The translations under genes and the position numbers were made by a program. This document shows, in pieces, positions 1 through 8,400 of a stretch of DNA of 44,739 nucleotides. Within the stretch, counting starts at the first letter, position 1. Each line of letters begins with the position of its first letter. This DNA comes from a virus. A model generated the notes under the pieces. The model worked only from the letters and a program-made list of their open reading frames with translations. It did not search any database and was not told where the DNA came from. The DNA lies in IMG/VR virus record IMGVR_UViG_3300036846_000566, positions 1-44,739 of that record. One strand, given 5' to 3'.

Positions 1-41
1 GCTTGAGGCGTGCACCGTCAGTTCAAACACAGGGTGGACCC

Positions 42-638
42 ATGGGGGAGAACGTCGCGGGCGCACGGCTCAGCGTCGGGTCTTCGTCGGCGTCGTGGCC
101 CGCCGCCAAGATCGTCAAGCGCCGGCTGTCGCAGCTCAAGCCGGCACCGCGCAACGCGCGCCAGCACAGCGAGCGCCAGATCGAGCAGCTCGTGGCGTCG
201 TTCAAGCGCTGGGGCTGGACGATGCCGGTGCTGGTCGACGAGGGCAGCGAGATCATCGCCGGGCACGGCCGCGTCGAGGCGGCGAAACGGCTCGGCATCA
301 CCGTGGCCCCGACTGTGGTGGCGCGCGGCTGGACGGACGAGCAAAAGCGCGCCTACGCCATCGCCGACAACAAGCTGCCGCTCAACGCGACGTGGGATGA
401 CGAGCTGCTCTCGGCCGAGCTGATCGATCTCTCGTCAGTCACCAGCATGGTCGAGCTGGGCTTCTCGACCGCCGAGCTTGCCCGACTGCTCAAGCCGATC
501 GGCGAGGCCGCCGCGCCGCAGCTGGGCAACGCGCTGGAGCATCGCATCATCGTCGAGTGCAAGAGCGAGACGCACCAAGCCGAGCTGCTGGAACGCTTCG
601 AGCGCGAGGGGCTCAAATGCCGACCGTTGATCTCCTAG
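42..638 (+). CDS. ParB/Srx-fold DNA-binding or nuclease-like protein
   Basis: A 198-residue protein with the ParB N-terminal fold. The core signature is IIAGHGR at residues 71-77, preceded by the LKPAPRNAR and QIEQLVASFKRWGW segments and followed by the DEQKRAYAIADNKL helix, as in phage ParB-like proteins. No partition-type helix-turn-helix domain and no ParA partner are visible, so a plasmid-style partition role is unlikely. The ATG is preferred over an upstream TTG at position 3 because GGTGGA lies just before it. The gene overlaps the next one by 22 bases, so the two are probably translated together. Its place beside an ABC-GNAT protein and an ASCH protein suggests DNA-targeting in a base-modification cassette (inference). 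Confidence 0.8.
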   Translation: MGENVAGARLSVGSSSASWPAAKIVKRRLSQLKPAPRNARQHSERQIEQLVASFKRWGWTMPVLVDEGSEIIAGHGRVEAAKRLGITVAPTVVARGWTDEQKRAYAIADNKLPLNATWDDELLSAELIDLSSVTSMVELGFSTAELARLLKPIGEAAAPQLGNALEHRIIVECKSETHQAELLERFEREGLKCRPLIS

Positions 639-1735
639 TCGAGAGCCCGCTCAGCCATTCGCCGCGCGCCCGGCAGCTCGAAGCGATGTTCGACGTGCCG
701 CAACAGGAGCGCGCCAAGCTCGAATGGAAGGGCGAGCTGCCGATCGAGGGGCGGCCCTGGTCGGTCGGCTTGATCGTGGGCCCATCGGGGGCGGGCAAGT
801 CGACGATCCTGCGCAGTGTGTTCGGGGAGCCGCGCACGTTGGGCTGGGGTGGCGCGTCGGTGATCGACGATTTCCCGGCGTCTCGTTCAATGAACGAGAT
901 CGCAGCGGCGTGTCAGGCGGTCGGCTTCAACACCATCCCGGCGTGGTTGCGACCCTATGGCGTGCTCAGCAACGGCGAGCGCTTCCGGGTGGAGCTCGCG
1001 CGGCGGCTGCTCGAGGACGGGGATCTGATCGCCGTCGACGAATTCACCAGCGTCGTCGATCGCCAAGTCGCCCAGATCGGGGCGCACGCCGTGCAAAAGA
1101 TCGTGCGCAAGACCGACCGCCGCTTCGTCGCCGCGTCGTGCCACTTCGACATCGTCGAATGGCTGCAGCCCGATTGGATTCTGGAGCCGGCGACGATGGC
1201 GTTTCAATGGAGGTCGCTTCAACGACGGCCCGCCGTGGCGATCGAGCTGCGCCGCGTCGATCACAAGCTGTGGCAGCTATTCGCGCCGTTCCACTATCTG
1301 ACCGCCGAGCTTGCCCGCGCCGCGACGTGCTGGGCGCTGTTCGTCGGCGAGCAGCCGGTGTGCTTTGCGGGTGTTCTGCATCGGCCGCACGCGCGACGGC
1401 GCAACATCAAGGGCATCAGCCGCGTCGTGACGCTGCCCGACTGGCAGGGGCTCGGGCTCGCGATGGCGCTGTGCGACATGCTGGGCGGGCTCTATCGCGG
1501 CATCGGCCAGCAGCTCAACATGTACCCGGCCCATCCGAGCTTCATCCGCTCGTTCGACCGCTCGCGGCGCTGGCGGCTGGAGCGCAAGCCGGGGACCTTC
1601 TCGCCGCGCCAGGGCCGGACGAGCACGCTCAATCGGATGGGCTACGCGTCGCGCCCGTGTGCGGTGTTCGGCTACTGCGGCGAGAAGCTCGAGGATGCTG
1701 CGTTCGCTGCGGCGGTGTCAGCACGATCGCCATGA
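617..1735 (+). CDS. ABC-type ATPase fused to a GNAT-like acyltransferase domain
   Basis: A 372-residue two-domain protein. The N-terminal half is an ABC ATPase: Walker A GPSGAGKST (55-63), signature LSNGE (117-121), Walker B LIAVDE (137-142) and an H-loop-like CHFD (175-178). There are no membrane segments, so it is not a transporter. The C-terminal half (about 205-335) looks like a GNAT fold: beta strands around CWALFVGEQPVCFAGVL, then RVVTLPDWQGLGLAMAL, which resembles the acyl-CoA binding motif A. This architecture matches what I know as COG2401 (ABC ATPase fused to a predicted acetyltransferase). Mu Mom, a DNA-modifying enzyme, is also GNAT-like, so base modification or anti-restriction is a reasonable but unproven role. 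ATG at 617 has GAGGGG upstream. Confidence 0.8.
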   Translation: MPTVDLLVESPLSHSPRARQLEAMFDVPQQERAKLEWKGELPIEGRPWSVGLIVGPSGAGKSTILRSVFGEPRTLGWGGASVIDDFPASRSMNEIAAACQAVGFNTIPAWLRPYGVLSNGERFRVELARRLLEDGDLIAVDEFTSVVDRQVAQIGAHAVQKIVRKTDRRFVAASCHFDIVEWLQPDWILEPATMAFQWRSLQRRPAVAIELRRVDHKLWQLFAPFHYLTAELARAATCWALFVGEQPVCFAGVLHRPHARRRNIKGISRVVTLPDWQGLGLAMALCDMLGGLYRGIGQQLNMYPAHPSFIRSFDRSRRWRLERKPGTFSPRQGRTSTLNRMGYASRPCAVFGYCGEKLEDAAFAAAVSARSP

Positions 1736-1985
1736 CCTCGCTGCCCGGCGGGTACAGGCCGGCGACCTCGGGCACGTCGTCGCTGATCGTCAGCTCGACG
1801 CCGGCCACGAAGGCGTAAAGGCGCGGCCCGGAGTAGCCATAGCTCAGCACGACGGCGCGGCCGTGATGCACCTGCCGCTCGTTCCAGCGTCCGCCGAGCA
1901 GGCGATATTCGATGCGCTTGCGGCCTTCGGCGAAGGCCAGCCAGTGCTCGCGCTTGAGCGGCACAAAGAGGGGCTTTTCATCCAT
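1629..1985 (-). CDS. ASCH/PUA-like domain protein, opposite strand
   Basis: A 118-residue protein whose first 85 residues read as an ASCH domain: LFVPLKREHWLAFAEGRK, then IEYRLLGGRWNER and GRAVVLSYGYSG. ASCH belongs to the PUA-like fold, several members of which bind RNA or modified bases. The last ~35 residues are Arg/Ser/Thr-rich and are encoded antisense to the 3' end of the ABC-GNAT gene, so they may simply be read-through to the first stop. No good ribosome-binding site is seen at the ATG; a GTG at 2006 would overlap the TerS start. It is the only leftward gene in the first 26 kb. With ParB and ABC-GNAT it forms a candidate modification/reader set (inference). Confidence 0.7.
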   Translation of the reverse strand: MDEKPLFVPLKREHWLAFAEGRKRIEYRLLGGRWNERQVHHGRAVVLSYGYSGPRLYAFVAGVELTISDDVPEVAGLYPPGSEVMAIVLTPPQRTQHPRASRRSSRTPHTGATRSPSD

Positions 1986-1999
1986 TCGAGAGGGGTAGC

Positions 2000-2530
2000 A
2001 TGGCACGCCGAATCAGCGCCAGGAAGGTTCCGGTTGTGCTCAACCGCCTGCATGGCAACCCGTCAGGCCGCCGGATCAGCCCGCAGACGCCCGAGGGTGT
2101 CGGCGTGCTGCTGGAGCCGCCCTCGCACTTCGACGACGATCAGCGCGCGCAATGGCATCACGCGATCGACAACGCGCCGATCGGCCTGCTCACCGAAACC
2201 GATCGCGTCATCCTGACGGCGTGGGTGGTGGCGGTCGTCGAGCACCGCACGGCGACGATCAAGGTTCGCGAGCTGGGGCAGCTCGTGAAGACCGCCGACG
2301 GCAACCTGATCCAGAACCCCTATCTGCCGATTATCAACCGGCAAGCCGTGCTGATCCGCCAACTCGCCAACGAGATGGGCTTCACGCCCGCGTCGCGCGC
2401 CTCGATCGGCAGCCACATCGGCGCGCCGGTCGACGGGCGCACCGTGTCGGGCTTCAGGCGCTCGTCGACGCTCAGCGACTTCATCGAAGCGAGCCCCGAT
2501 GCCCCGCCGCCGTCGCCCACCAGTCATTGA
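2000..2530 (+). CDS. terS: Terminase small subunit, P27 family
   Basis: A 176-residue protein that recognises phage DNA and loads it on the large terminase. The pattern is that of P27-type small subunits: N-terminal LNRLHGNPSGR, a central helical segment WHHAIDNAPIGLLTETDRVIL, and the conserved GQLVKTADGNLIQNPYLPIINRQ with GFTPASRASI near residues 100-135. The start has GAGAGGGG nine bases upstream. The 3' end overlaps the large-subunit start by 32 bases, normal for a co-translated terminase pair. Confidence 0.92.
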   Translation: MARRISARKVPVVLNRLHGNPSGRRISPQTPEGVGVLLEPPSHFDDDQRAQWHHAIDNAPIGLLTETDRVILTAWVVAVVEHRTATIKVRELGQLVKTADGNLIQNPYLPIINRQAVLIRQLANEMGFTPASRASIGSHIGAPVDGRTVSGFRRSSTLSDFIEASPDAPPPSPTSH

Positions 2531-4181
2531 CGAGACGACGGGCTATGCCCGCGCCGTGCTGGCGGGCAAGGTGCCGGCGTGCCGGCTGGTCAAGCTGGCG
2601 TGCGAGCGCCACATGCGCGACCTCGCCACCGGCGCCGAGCGCGGGCTCACGTGGAAGCCGGCGTCGGCGCAGCACCACATCGCGTTCTTCAGCCGCTTCC
2701 TGCATCACAGCAAAGGCGAATGGGCGCGCCAGTCGATCGAGCTGGGCTGGTGGCAGAAATTCGTGGTCGGCTCGGTGTACGGCTGGAAGCGCGCCGATGG
2801 CACGCGGCGTTATCGCTACGTCTACGAAGAAGTGCCGCGCAAAAACGGCAAGTCGACCAAGCTGGCGGGCGTCGGGCTCGACATGCTGCTTTGCGACCAC
2901 GAGCCAGGGGCCGAGGTCTACGCCGCCGCGACCAAGCGCGATCAGGCGCGCATCATCTTCGACGAGGCGCGGCGCATGGTGGCGTCCAGCCCGCATCTCG
3001 CGCAGTCGATTACCCGCTACAAGCTCAACCTCAGCGTGGCGGCGACCAGCTCGAAATTCGAGCCGCTCAGCTCGGACGATCGGACGCTCGACGGGCTCAA
3101 CCCGCATTGCGTGCTGGTCGACGAGCTGCACCGGCACAAGACGCGCGCTCTCTTGGACGTGCTCGACACCGCGATGGGCGCGCGCCGCCAGCCGCTCCTG
3201 TGGATCATCACGACGGCGGGCGACGACGACCCCGAGTCGGTCTACGCCTCGGAGAACGACTACGCCGTGAAGGTGCTCGAAGGCGTGGTCGAGGACGACA
3301 ACGTCTTCGCGTTCATCGCCACGGTCGACAAGGGCGATCGCTGGGACGATCCGATCACCTGGGCGAAGGCCAATCCCAACCTCGGCGTCAGCGTGAAGCG
3401 GGAAGACTTGGAGCGGCAGGCGCTCAAGGCGAAAAAGAGCGCGGGCGCGCTGCTCGCCTTCAAGCGATTGCGGCTCAACGTGCGCAGCTCGTCGACCGAG
3501 CGCGTGATCGACATGGCGAAGTGGGCGCAGAACACGCGCGGTCGCTTCGATCCCGATCACGACATGCTCGGTAAGCGCTGCTATGGCGGGCTCGATCTCT
3601 CAAGCAAGATCGACATCACGGCGTGGGTGAAGCTGTTCGAGCCAGACGAGAGCGGCATCCTGCGGGTCGCCTGCCGCTTCTGGATGCCGGGCGACACGAT
3701 CGAGCTGCGCGCCGATCAGGATCGCATGCCCTATCGCCAGTGGGTCGACGAGGGATGGATCGAGGCGACGCCGGGCAACGTCATCGACCACAGCGAGATC
3801 AGGGCGGCGATCGAGGGCGACGCCAAGCGTTTCGAGATCGTGTCGCTGGCCTTCGATCCATGGAACGCGACGCAGCTCGCCGTCGAGCTGCAGGACTCGG
3901 GGATCGAGGCCGTCGAATTCGTGCAAGGCATCCGCACCTACACCGCGCCGACGAAGGAGCTGCAGGCGCTGGTGTCGTCGTGCAAGCTCGATCACGGCAG
4001 CAACCCGGTGCTCACCGTCATGGCGCACAACATGAAGGTGCAGCACGACAAAAACCTCAACCAGATGCCCCACAAGAAACACTCGACGGGGCGAATCGAC
4101 GGCATGACCGCGCTGATCATGGCGCTCGGTCGGCGGATGGCGGTCGCCAACGATAGCGACCCCCAGGTGTTCTACATCTAA
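2499..4181 (+). CDS. terL: Terminase large subunit
   Basis: A 560-residue DNA-packaging motor and headful/cos nuclease. Walker A is EVPRKNGKST (111-120) and Walker B is CVLVDE (204-209), with a coupling-motif-like IITTAGDD near 237-244. The nuclease domain begins at CYGGLDLSSKID (361-372), where D366 is the likely first metal ligand, and extends to the C-terminal MTALIMALGR. Length and motifs fit the HK97-like (Terminase_1) large subunits. It works with the overlapping TerS at the portal vertex. Confidence 0.95.
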   Translation: MPRRRRPPVIDETTGYARAVLAGKVPACRLVKLACERHMRDLATGAERGLTWKPASAQHHIAFFSRFLHHSKGEWARQSIELGWWQKFVVGSVYGWKRADGTRRYRYVYEEVPRKNGKSTKLAGVGLDMLLCDHEPGAEVYAAATKRDQARIIFDEARRMVASSPHLAQSITRYKLNLSVAATSSKFEPLSSDDRTLDGLNPHCVLVDELHRHKTRALLDVLDTAMGARRQPLLWIITTAGDDDPESVYASENDYAVKVLEGVVEDDNVFAFIATVDKGDRWDDPITWAKANPNLGVSVKREDLERQALKAKKSAGALLAFKRLRLNVRSSSTERVIDMAKWAQNTRGRFDPDHDMLGKRCYGGLDLSSKIDITAWVKLFEPDESGILRVACRFWMPGDTIELRADQDRMPYRQWVDEGWIEATPGNVIDHSEIRAAIEGDAKRFEIVSLAFDPWNATQLAVELQDSGIEAVEFVQGIRTYTAPTKELQALVSSCKLDHGSNPVLTVMAHNMKVQHDKNLNQMPHKKHSTGRIDGMTALIMALGRRMAVANDSDPQVFYI

Positions 4182-4195
4182 GGGAGCTTCCCATC

Positions 4196-4345
4196 ATGAA
4201 GACCAAGCGCACGCGCCCCGCCGCAGGGCTGGGGCTGTCGTCGGCTGTCGCCTCGCGCTCGATCATCAAGCGCGAGAGCACCAAGCCTGCCAAGGTCGAG
4301 ACGCGCAAGCCCTCGTCGGCAGCGCCCAAGGGCGCGCGGCGATGA
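4196..4345 (+). CDS. Small basic protein between TerL and protease
   Basis: A 49-residue, Lys/Arg/Ser/Ala-rich protein starting MKTKRTRPAAGLGLSSAV. It has a good AAGGGA ribosome-binding site, and its stop codon overlaps the protease ATG (ATGA). The spacing and translational coupling support a real gene. No domain is recognised. It is probably disordered; its position between packaging and capsid-maturation genes could fit a minor head or packaging accessory role, but nothing in the sequence proves that. Confidence 0.6.
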   Translation: MKTKRTRPAAGLGLSSAVASRSIIKRESTKPAKVETRKPSSAAPKGARR

Positions 4346-4959
4346 GCGCGCGCACGGCGCCGATCGCCGGCGCACGCCTCGATCGCTTCGTGACGATCGA
4401 GCGCGACGACACGACGCCCAAGGTGCGACGGGCCCGCTTCGTCGCCAGCGACGAGACGGTCGATCGCTATGGCGACGTGATCCGCGCCAACGGCTGGCAG
4501 CTCGACGCCTACCGCAAGAACCCGGTGCTGCTGTACGGCCACAACTCGCGCGATCTGCCGATCGGGCGCGTCGAGCCGATCGGCGTCGAGGGCACCAAGC
4601 TGGTCGCCCACGCCGAATTCGCCAAGGAAGGCAGCAACCCGTTCGCCGACATCGTGTGGAGCCTGCTTGAGCAGAAGATGCTCAACGCCGTGTCGGTCGG
4701 CTTCATGCCGCTGGCGCCGCCCAACCCGATGTTTGACGAGGACAAGTATCTCACGGGCTTTGAATTCATCGCCCAGGAATTGCTGGAGCTGTCGGTGGTG
4801 CCGGTGCCGGCCAATCCGAACGCGCTGCAGCTCGCCAAATCCGCCTCGCTGAGCGACGCGGACCTAAGCCGCCTGTTCGGTCGCGATGTCGTGCGCGCAC
4901 GCGTCGCCGCCCAACGGCGATCCCAGCAGATCACCCTCGCACGGTTGCGTCGGCACTGA
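4342..4959 (+). CDS. HK97-family prohead protease
   Basis: A 205-residue serine protease (peptidase family S78/U35) that trims the capsid precursor during head maturation. The family landmarks are present: VDRYGDVI (40-47), VLLYGHNS with catalytic H67, NAVSVGF with catalytic S118, and the ELLELSVVPVPANPNA strand near 145-160. Translation is coupled to the upstream small basic protein. It directly precedes the major capsid gene, its substrate. Confidence 0.95.
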   Translation: MSARTAPIAGARLDRFVTIERDDTTPKVRRARFVASDETVDRYGDVIRANGWQLDAYRKNPVLLYGHNSRDLPIGRVEPIGVEGTKLVAHAEFAKEGSNPFADIVWSLLEQKMLNAVSVGFMPLAPPNPMFDEDKYLTGFEFIAQELLELSVVPVPANPNALQLAKSASLSDADLSRLFGRDVVRARVAAQRRSQQITLARLRRH

Positions 4960-5001
4960 GGGCGCTACTAACCGGCAAAGTACCTGAAAGGACTTTCGAC
5001 C

Positions 5002-6405
5002 ATGTCTATGCGCAAACAGATCACCGCGCTCGTGACCAAGCGCAACACGCTGCTCGACGGCATGTCGTCGGCGAGCGAGAAGGCCGCCAACGACAACCGG
5101 CTGTTCACCGCCGACGAGCAGACGCAATTCGACAAGGATCAGGCCGAAGTGCGCGACATCGACGTGCAGCTCGCGCGCCTCGAGGAAGCCGAACGGCAGA
5201 TGGCGTCACGCGCCCGCCCGCTGCCGACGCCGCTGCCCGGCAACGACGACCCGCCGCCGGCGACACCCGGCGTCAGGGTGCTGGCCTTCAAGCCGTTCCC
5301 CGGCCAGGGCTTCGTGCGCTACGCCGTCGCCATCGCCCGCGCCAAGGGCAACATGGGGCAGGCCGTCGAGATCGCCCGGCAATGGAAAGATCAGACGCCC
5401 GAGGTGCTGGCGATTCTCGAAATGCAGTGGCGCACCGGCATGTCGCCGGTGCAGGTGATTCGCGCGCCAGTCAATCCCGGCACCACCACCGATCCGGGGT
5501 GGGCCGGCCCGCTGGTCTACGCGCAGAATCTCGCCGCCGAATTCATCGAGCTGTTGCGCCCGCAGGTGCTGCTCTCGCGCATGACGCTGCGACCCGTGCC
5601 GTTCAACGTGCGCATCCCGCGCCAGACCTCGACGGCGGCGGTCGGCTGGGTCGGCCAGGGCCTCAGCAAGCCGGCCGGTGCGGCGGGCTTCGATGCCATC
5701 ACCATCCCGTGGGCCAAGATGGCGTGCATCACGGTGATCACCGACGAGCTGGCGCGCTTCTCGGCGCCCTCGGCCGAGATGCTGGTGCGCGACGACTTGA
5801 TCGAGTCGATCGCGCGCTATGCCGACGCGCAATTCACCGACCCCGCGGTCGCCCCGGTCGCCAACACCTCGCCCGGCTCGATCACCAACGGCATCACCGC
5901 CGGCAACATCATCGCCACGACCGGCAACACGATCACGCTGATCAACAACGACGCCACCGCCCTGCTCAAGGCGCTGGCTGCCCAGAACATCCCGATGACC
6001 AACCCGTACTGGCTGATGACGCCGGCCGCCAAGATCACGCTCGGCAACACGCGCGGCGCCACGGTCGAGATCATCGCGTGGCCCGAGATCAACGCCAGCT
6101 CGACGTGGTACGGCTACCCGATCCTGACCAGCAACTCGATCCCGGTCGGCACCGGGGCGAGCGCCGGCAAGACCCCGCTGATCCTGCTCGACGGTTCGCA
6201 AATCTTCTATGCCGACGACGGCATGGTCGACATCGAGACTTCGGCCGAGGCCTCGATCCAGATGGACAGCGCGCCCGCGACGCCACCCGCGCCGCTGATC
6301 TCGCTGTGGCAGCAGAACATGCTCGGCATCAAGGCCGAGCGCTACCAATACTGGACGCGGCGACACCTCGGCTGCGTCGGCTACATCAACAACTTTCAGA
6401 CTTGA
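5002..6405 (+). CDS. Major capsid protein, HK97 fold
   Basis: A 467-residue capsid subunit. Residues 1 to about 70 form a charged helical region (LVTKRNTLLDGM through LARLEEAERQ) like the HK97 delta/scaffolding domain that the adjacent protease removes; a Pro-rich linker follows (72-90). The remainder has typical HK97-fold segments, for example RPQVLLSRMTLRPVP, VGWVGQG, ITVITDELARFS and the late VGTGASAGKTPLILLDGSQ strands. GAAAGGA lies upstream of the ATG. An unusually long N-terminal domain (up to residue ~150 before the mature core) is likely. Confidence 0.92.
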   Translation: MSMRKQITALVTKRNTLLDGMSSASEKAANDNRLFTADEQTQFDKDQAEVRDIDVQLARLEEAERQMASRARPLPTPLPGNDDPPPATPGVRVLAFKPFPGQGFVRYAVAIARAKGNMGQAVEIARQWKDQTPEVLAILEMQWRTGMSPVQVIRAPVNPGTTTDPGWAGPLVYAQNLAAEFIELLRPQVLLSRMTLRPVPFNVRIPRQTSTAAVGWVGQGLSKPAGAAGFDAITIPWAKMACITVITDELARFSAPSAEMLVRDDLIESIARYADAQFTDPAVAPVANTSPGSITNGITAGNIIATTGNTITLINNDATALLKALAAQNIPMTNPYWLMTPAAKITLGNTRGATVEIIAWPEINASSTWYGYPILTSNSIPVGTGASAGKTPLILLDGSQIFYADDGMVDIETSAEASIQMDSAPATPPAPLISLWQQNMLGIKAERYQYWTRRHLGCVGYINNFQT

Positions 6406-6417
6406 GAGAGGCGACGA

Positions 6418-6456
6418 GCCCCGCCCGGCGCATGGTCGTCGAGCGGGGCGCTTTTC
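6418..6456 (+). terminator. Probable intrinsic terminator after the capsid gene
   Basis: GCCCCGC (6418-6424) pairs with GCGGGGC (6443-6449) across an 18-base loop and is followed closely by TTTT. It sits just after the major capsid gene, so it could attenuate transcription and leave capsid mRNA most abundant. The loop is long and the T-run short. Confidence 0.4.
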
Positions 6457-6473
6457 TCGAAAGGAGACTCGCG

Positions 6474-6671
6474 ATGGCAAAGACCGTCGATCTGATCGCC
6501 GGCTCGGCGTTCAAGCTCGCCAACGGCATCATGATCGGGAACAACGAGCGCTTCACCGTCACGCCGGCCGAGGCCGACGAGCTGAAGGCGCTGCGTCTCG
6601 CGCGCGATCCCAAGCCCGGCGACCCGCCGGCCGGCACCTACAATCGGCGCGACATGCGCGCCAAGCCGTGA
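6474..6671 (+). CDS. Small head-region protein
   Basis: A 65-residue protein starting MAKTVDLIAGSAFKLANG, with a very strong AAAGGAG ribosome-binding site. It has an N-terminal beta-rich stretch, a short TPAEADELKALRLARD helix, and a polar tail. Its stop overlaps the portal ATG (TGATG). No family is recognised. Placement right after the capsid suggests a minor head protein, but this is positional only. Confidence 0.65.
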   Translation: MAKTVDLIAGSAFKLANGIMIGNNERFTVTPAEADELKALRLARDPKPGDPPAGTYNRRDMRAKP

Positions 6672-8119
6672 TGGTCGAGCGTCGGGGGCTTCTCGGGGGG
6701 CTGCTGGGCGGGCTCGTCGGTCGCGCGGCATGGCGCATGGGCTTCGTGCGCGATCCCGGCGACGGCGGCGTGCGCCTGCACTGGCCGAGCGGCGGCGGCG
6801 ATTGGGGACCGCCGGGCTGGTGGCAGATGTACGGCCGCAGCCAGATGCCGAGCGAGCTGACGAGCTTCTCGGCGGTCTACGCGTGCGCGACGATCATCAG
6901 CCAGGACATCGGCAAGCTGCCGCTGCAGGTGTTTCGCACCGACCCCAAGACCGGCGTGCGCGTGCAACAGCGCAACGACTATTACGAGCGGCTCATGGTC
7001 GAGCCGAACAGCTACCAGACCGGCGTCGATTTCATGCAGCTTTTCGTCATGTCCTACTTGCTGCAGGGCAACGCCTACGCCTACGCCAAGCGCAACGGGC
7101 GCGGCGAGGTCTGCGAGATGCACGTGCTCGACCCGCGCAAGACGCAGCCCTATATCGACGAGACGGGCGAGATTTTCTACCGCGTCGGCACCAACCTGCT
7201 GGCGCAGCTGCCGGGCGGCGCGGTGATCCCCGAGCGCGACATCATCCACCATCGTCTGCCGCTCATGCCCGGCTTCCCGCTGGTGGGTGTCACACCCATC
7301 TATGCCGCCGCCGCGTCATCGGGCGTCGGGCTCTCGATCTTGAACAACAGCCACAGCTTCTTTCGCAACAGCTCGCGCCCCTCGGGCGTGCTGAAAGCGC
7401 CGGGCAAGGTGAGCAAGGAGACGAGCGATCGTCTCGCCACCGATTGGGACAACAACTACTCCAACCAGCGCTACGGCAAGACGGCGGTGCTGCCCGAGGG
7501 CCTCGCCTGGGAGCCGCTCACCATCACGGCGACCGACGCGCAGCTGATCGAGCAGCTGCGCTGGAGCGTCGAGGATGTCGGGCGCGTCTTTCGCGTGCCG
7601 CCCTTCATGCTGGGCGACGTGAGCAAGACGACCTACCGCAACAGTGAGCAGCTCGCCCGCGCCTATCTGTCGGGCTGCCTGTCGTGGCACATCGAGGCGC
7701 TCGAAGCGCGCTTCGGCCGGGCCTTCGACTTCCCCTTCGACTATTCGATGGTGTTCGATCTCGCGACCTTGCTGCGCGCCGAGATCGACGTGCGCTTCAA
7801 GGCCTACCAAGAGGCGCTCGCGGCGGCGTGGATAACGCCCAACGAAGTGCGCGCGTCCGAAGGCCTGCCGCCGGTCGAGGGCGGCGACGAGCCGCACATC
7901 CAAAGCCAGTACGTGCCGCTCAGCATGAGCGGCCTAGTGCCGGCGCAGCCAGCGCCAGGTGCTCCGGCTCCCGCGCCCCAGCCGGGCGATGAGCCCAAGC
8001 CGAGCGACGAGCCGCAAGAGCCCGACCCCAGCGAAAACGCGCCCGGTGCGGCGATCGATCCCGCGCTGGTGCGTCGTCTCGTGCGCGCGCGACTCACCCA
8101 GCAGGGGGCTTTGCTATGA
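6671..8119 (+). CDS. Portal protein, HK97/lambda-like
   Basis: A 482-residue portal. Typical segments are SFSAVYACATIISQDIGKLP (about 58-77), YLLQGNAYAYAKRN, the RPSGVLKAPGKVSKE block and the stem/wing region RVFRVPPFMLGD followed by YRNSEQLARAYLSGCLSW. The tail after residue ~420 is rich in Pro, Ala and acidic residues (low complexity). It forms the dodecameric DNA gate and terminase dock. Gene order is unusual: in most HK97-like genomes portal precedes protease and capsid, whereas here it follows them. Confidence 0.93.
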   Translation: MVERRGLLGGLLGGLVGRAAWRMGFVRDPGDGGVRLHWPSGGGDWGPPGWWQMYGRSQMPSELTSFSAVYACATIISQDIGKLPLQVFRTDPKTGVRVQQRNDYYERLMVEPNSYQTGVDFMQLFVMSYLLQGNAYAYAKRNGRGEVCEMHVLDPRKTQPYIDETGEIFYRVGTNLLAQLPGGAVIPERDIIHHRLPLMPGFPLVGVTPIYAAAASSGVGLSILNNSHSFFRNSSRPSGVLKAPGKVSKETSDRLATDWDNNYSNQRYGKTAVLPEGLAWEPLTITATDAQLIEQLRWSVEDVGRVFRVPPFMLGDVSKTTYRNSEQLARAYLSGCLSWHIEALEARFGRAFDFPFDYSMVFDLATLLRAEIDVRFKAYQEALAAAWITPNEVRASEGLPPVEGGDEPHIQSQYVPLSMSGLVPAQPAPGAPAPAPQPGDEPKPSDEPQEPDPSENAPGAAIDPALVRRLVRARLTQQGALL

Positions 8120-8400
8120 CCACACCGCGCGAGGAAATGGCCGCCCTGATCGCCGATGTCGTGAGCGAACACTTCGAGCGACTGCGCGCCAACGTGCTGC
8201 AAGAGCTGTTGCGCATGCGCGCGCCCAATTGGGCGCTCACGCCGAAGGGCGAGCTGTATGTCGACGGCGTGGTGATCGGCAACGTCGCCCTGGTGTTCAA
8301 GGCGACGGTGGTGCCCGTCGTCGAGCAACAGCTCGTCCCCGTGTTCAAGCGTCTTCACGAGCTGGAGCAGCGCGACCGCGAGCGCGAGGGCGACGAGTGA
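8116..8400 (+). CDS. Unknown head-module protein
   Basis: A 94-residue mostly helical protein with an acidic/basic C-terminal helix (VFKRLHELEQRDRERE). A short GELYVDGVVIGNV beta segment lies in the middle. It overlaps the portal stop (ATGA) and its own stop overlaps the next start (TGATG), so it is clearly part of the head operon. No recognisable domain; a role at the portal or as a head accessory protein is only positional inference. Confidence 0.7.
   Translation: MTTPREEMAALIADVVSEHFERLRANVLQELLRMRAPNWALTPKGELYVDGVVIGNVALVFKATVVPVVEQQLVPVFKRLHELEQRDREREGDE

Noticed and set aside
42-638. Plasmid-type partition system
   Set aside because: There is no ParA gene in the window and the ParB-like protein lacks the central HTH needed to read parS, so it is treated as a phage ParB-fold protein.
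5206-6480. A 424-codon leftward open frame under the capsid gene
   Set aside because: Antisense shadow of the clear HK97-fold capsid gene; composition dominated by Arg, Asp, Gly and Val.
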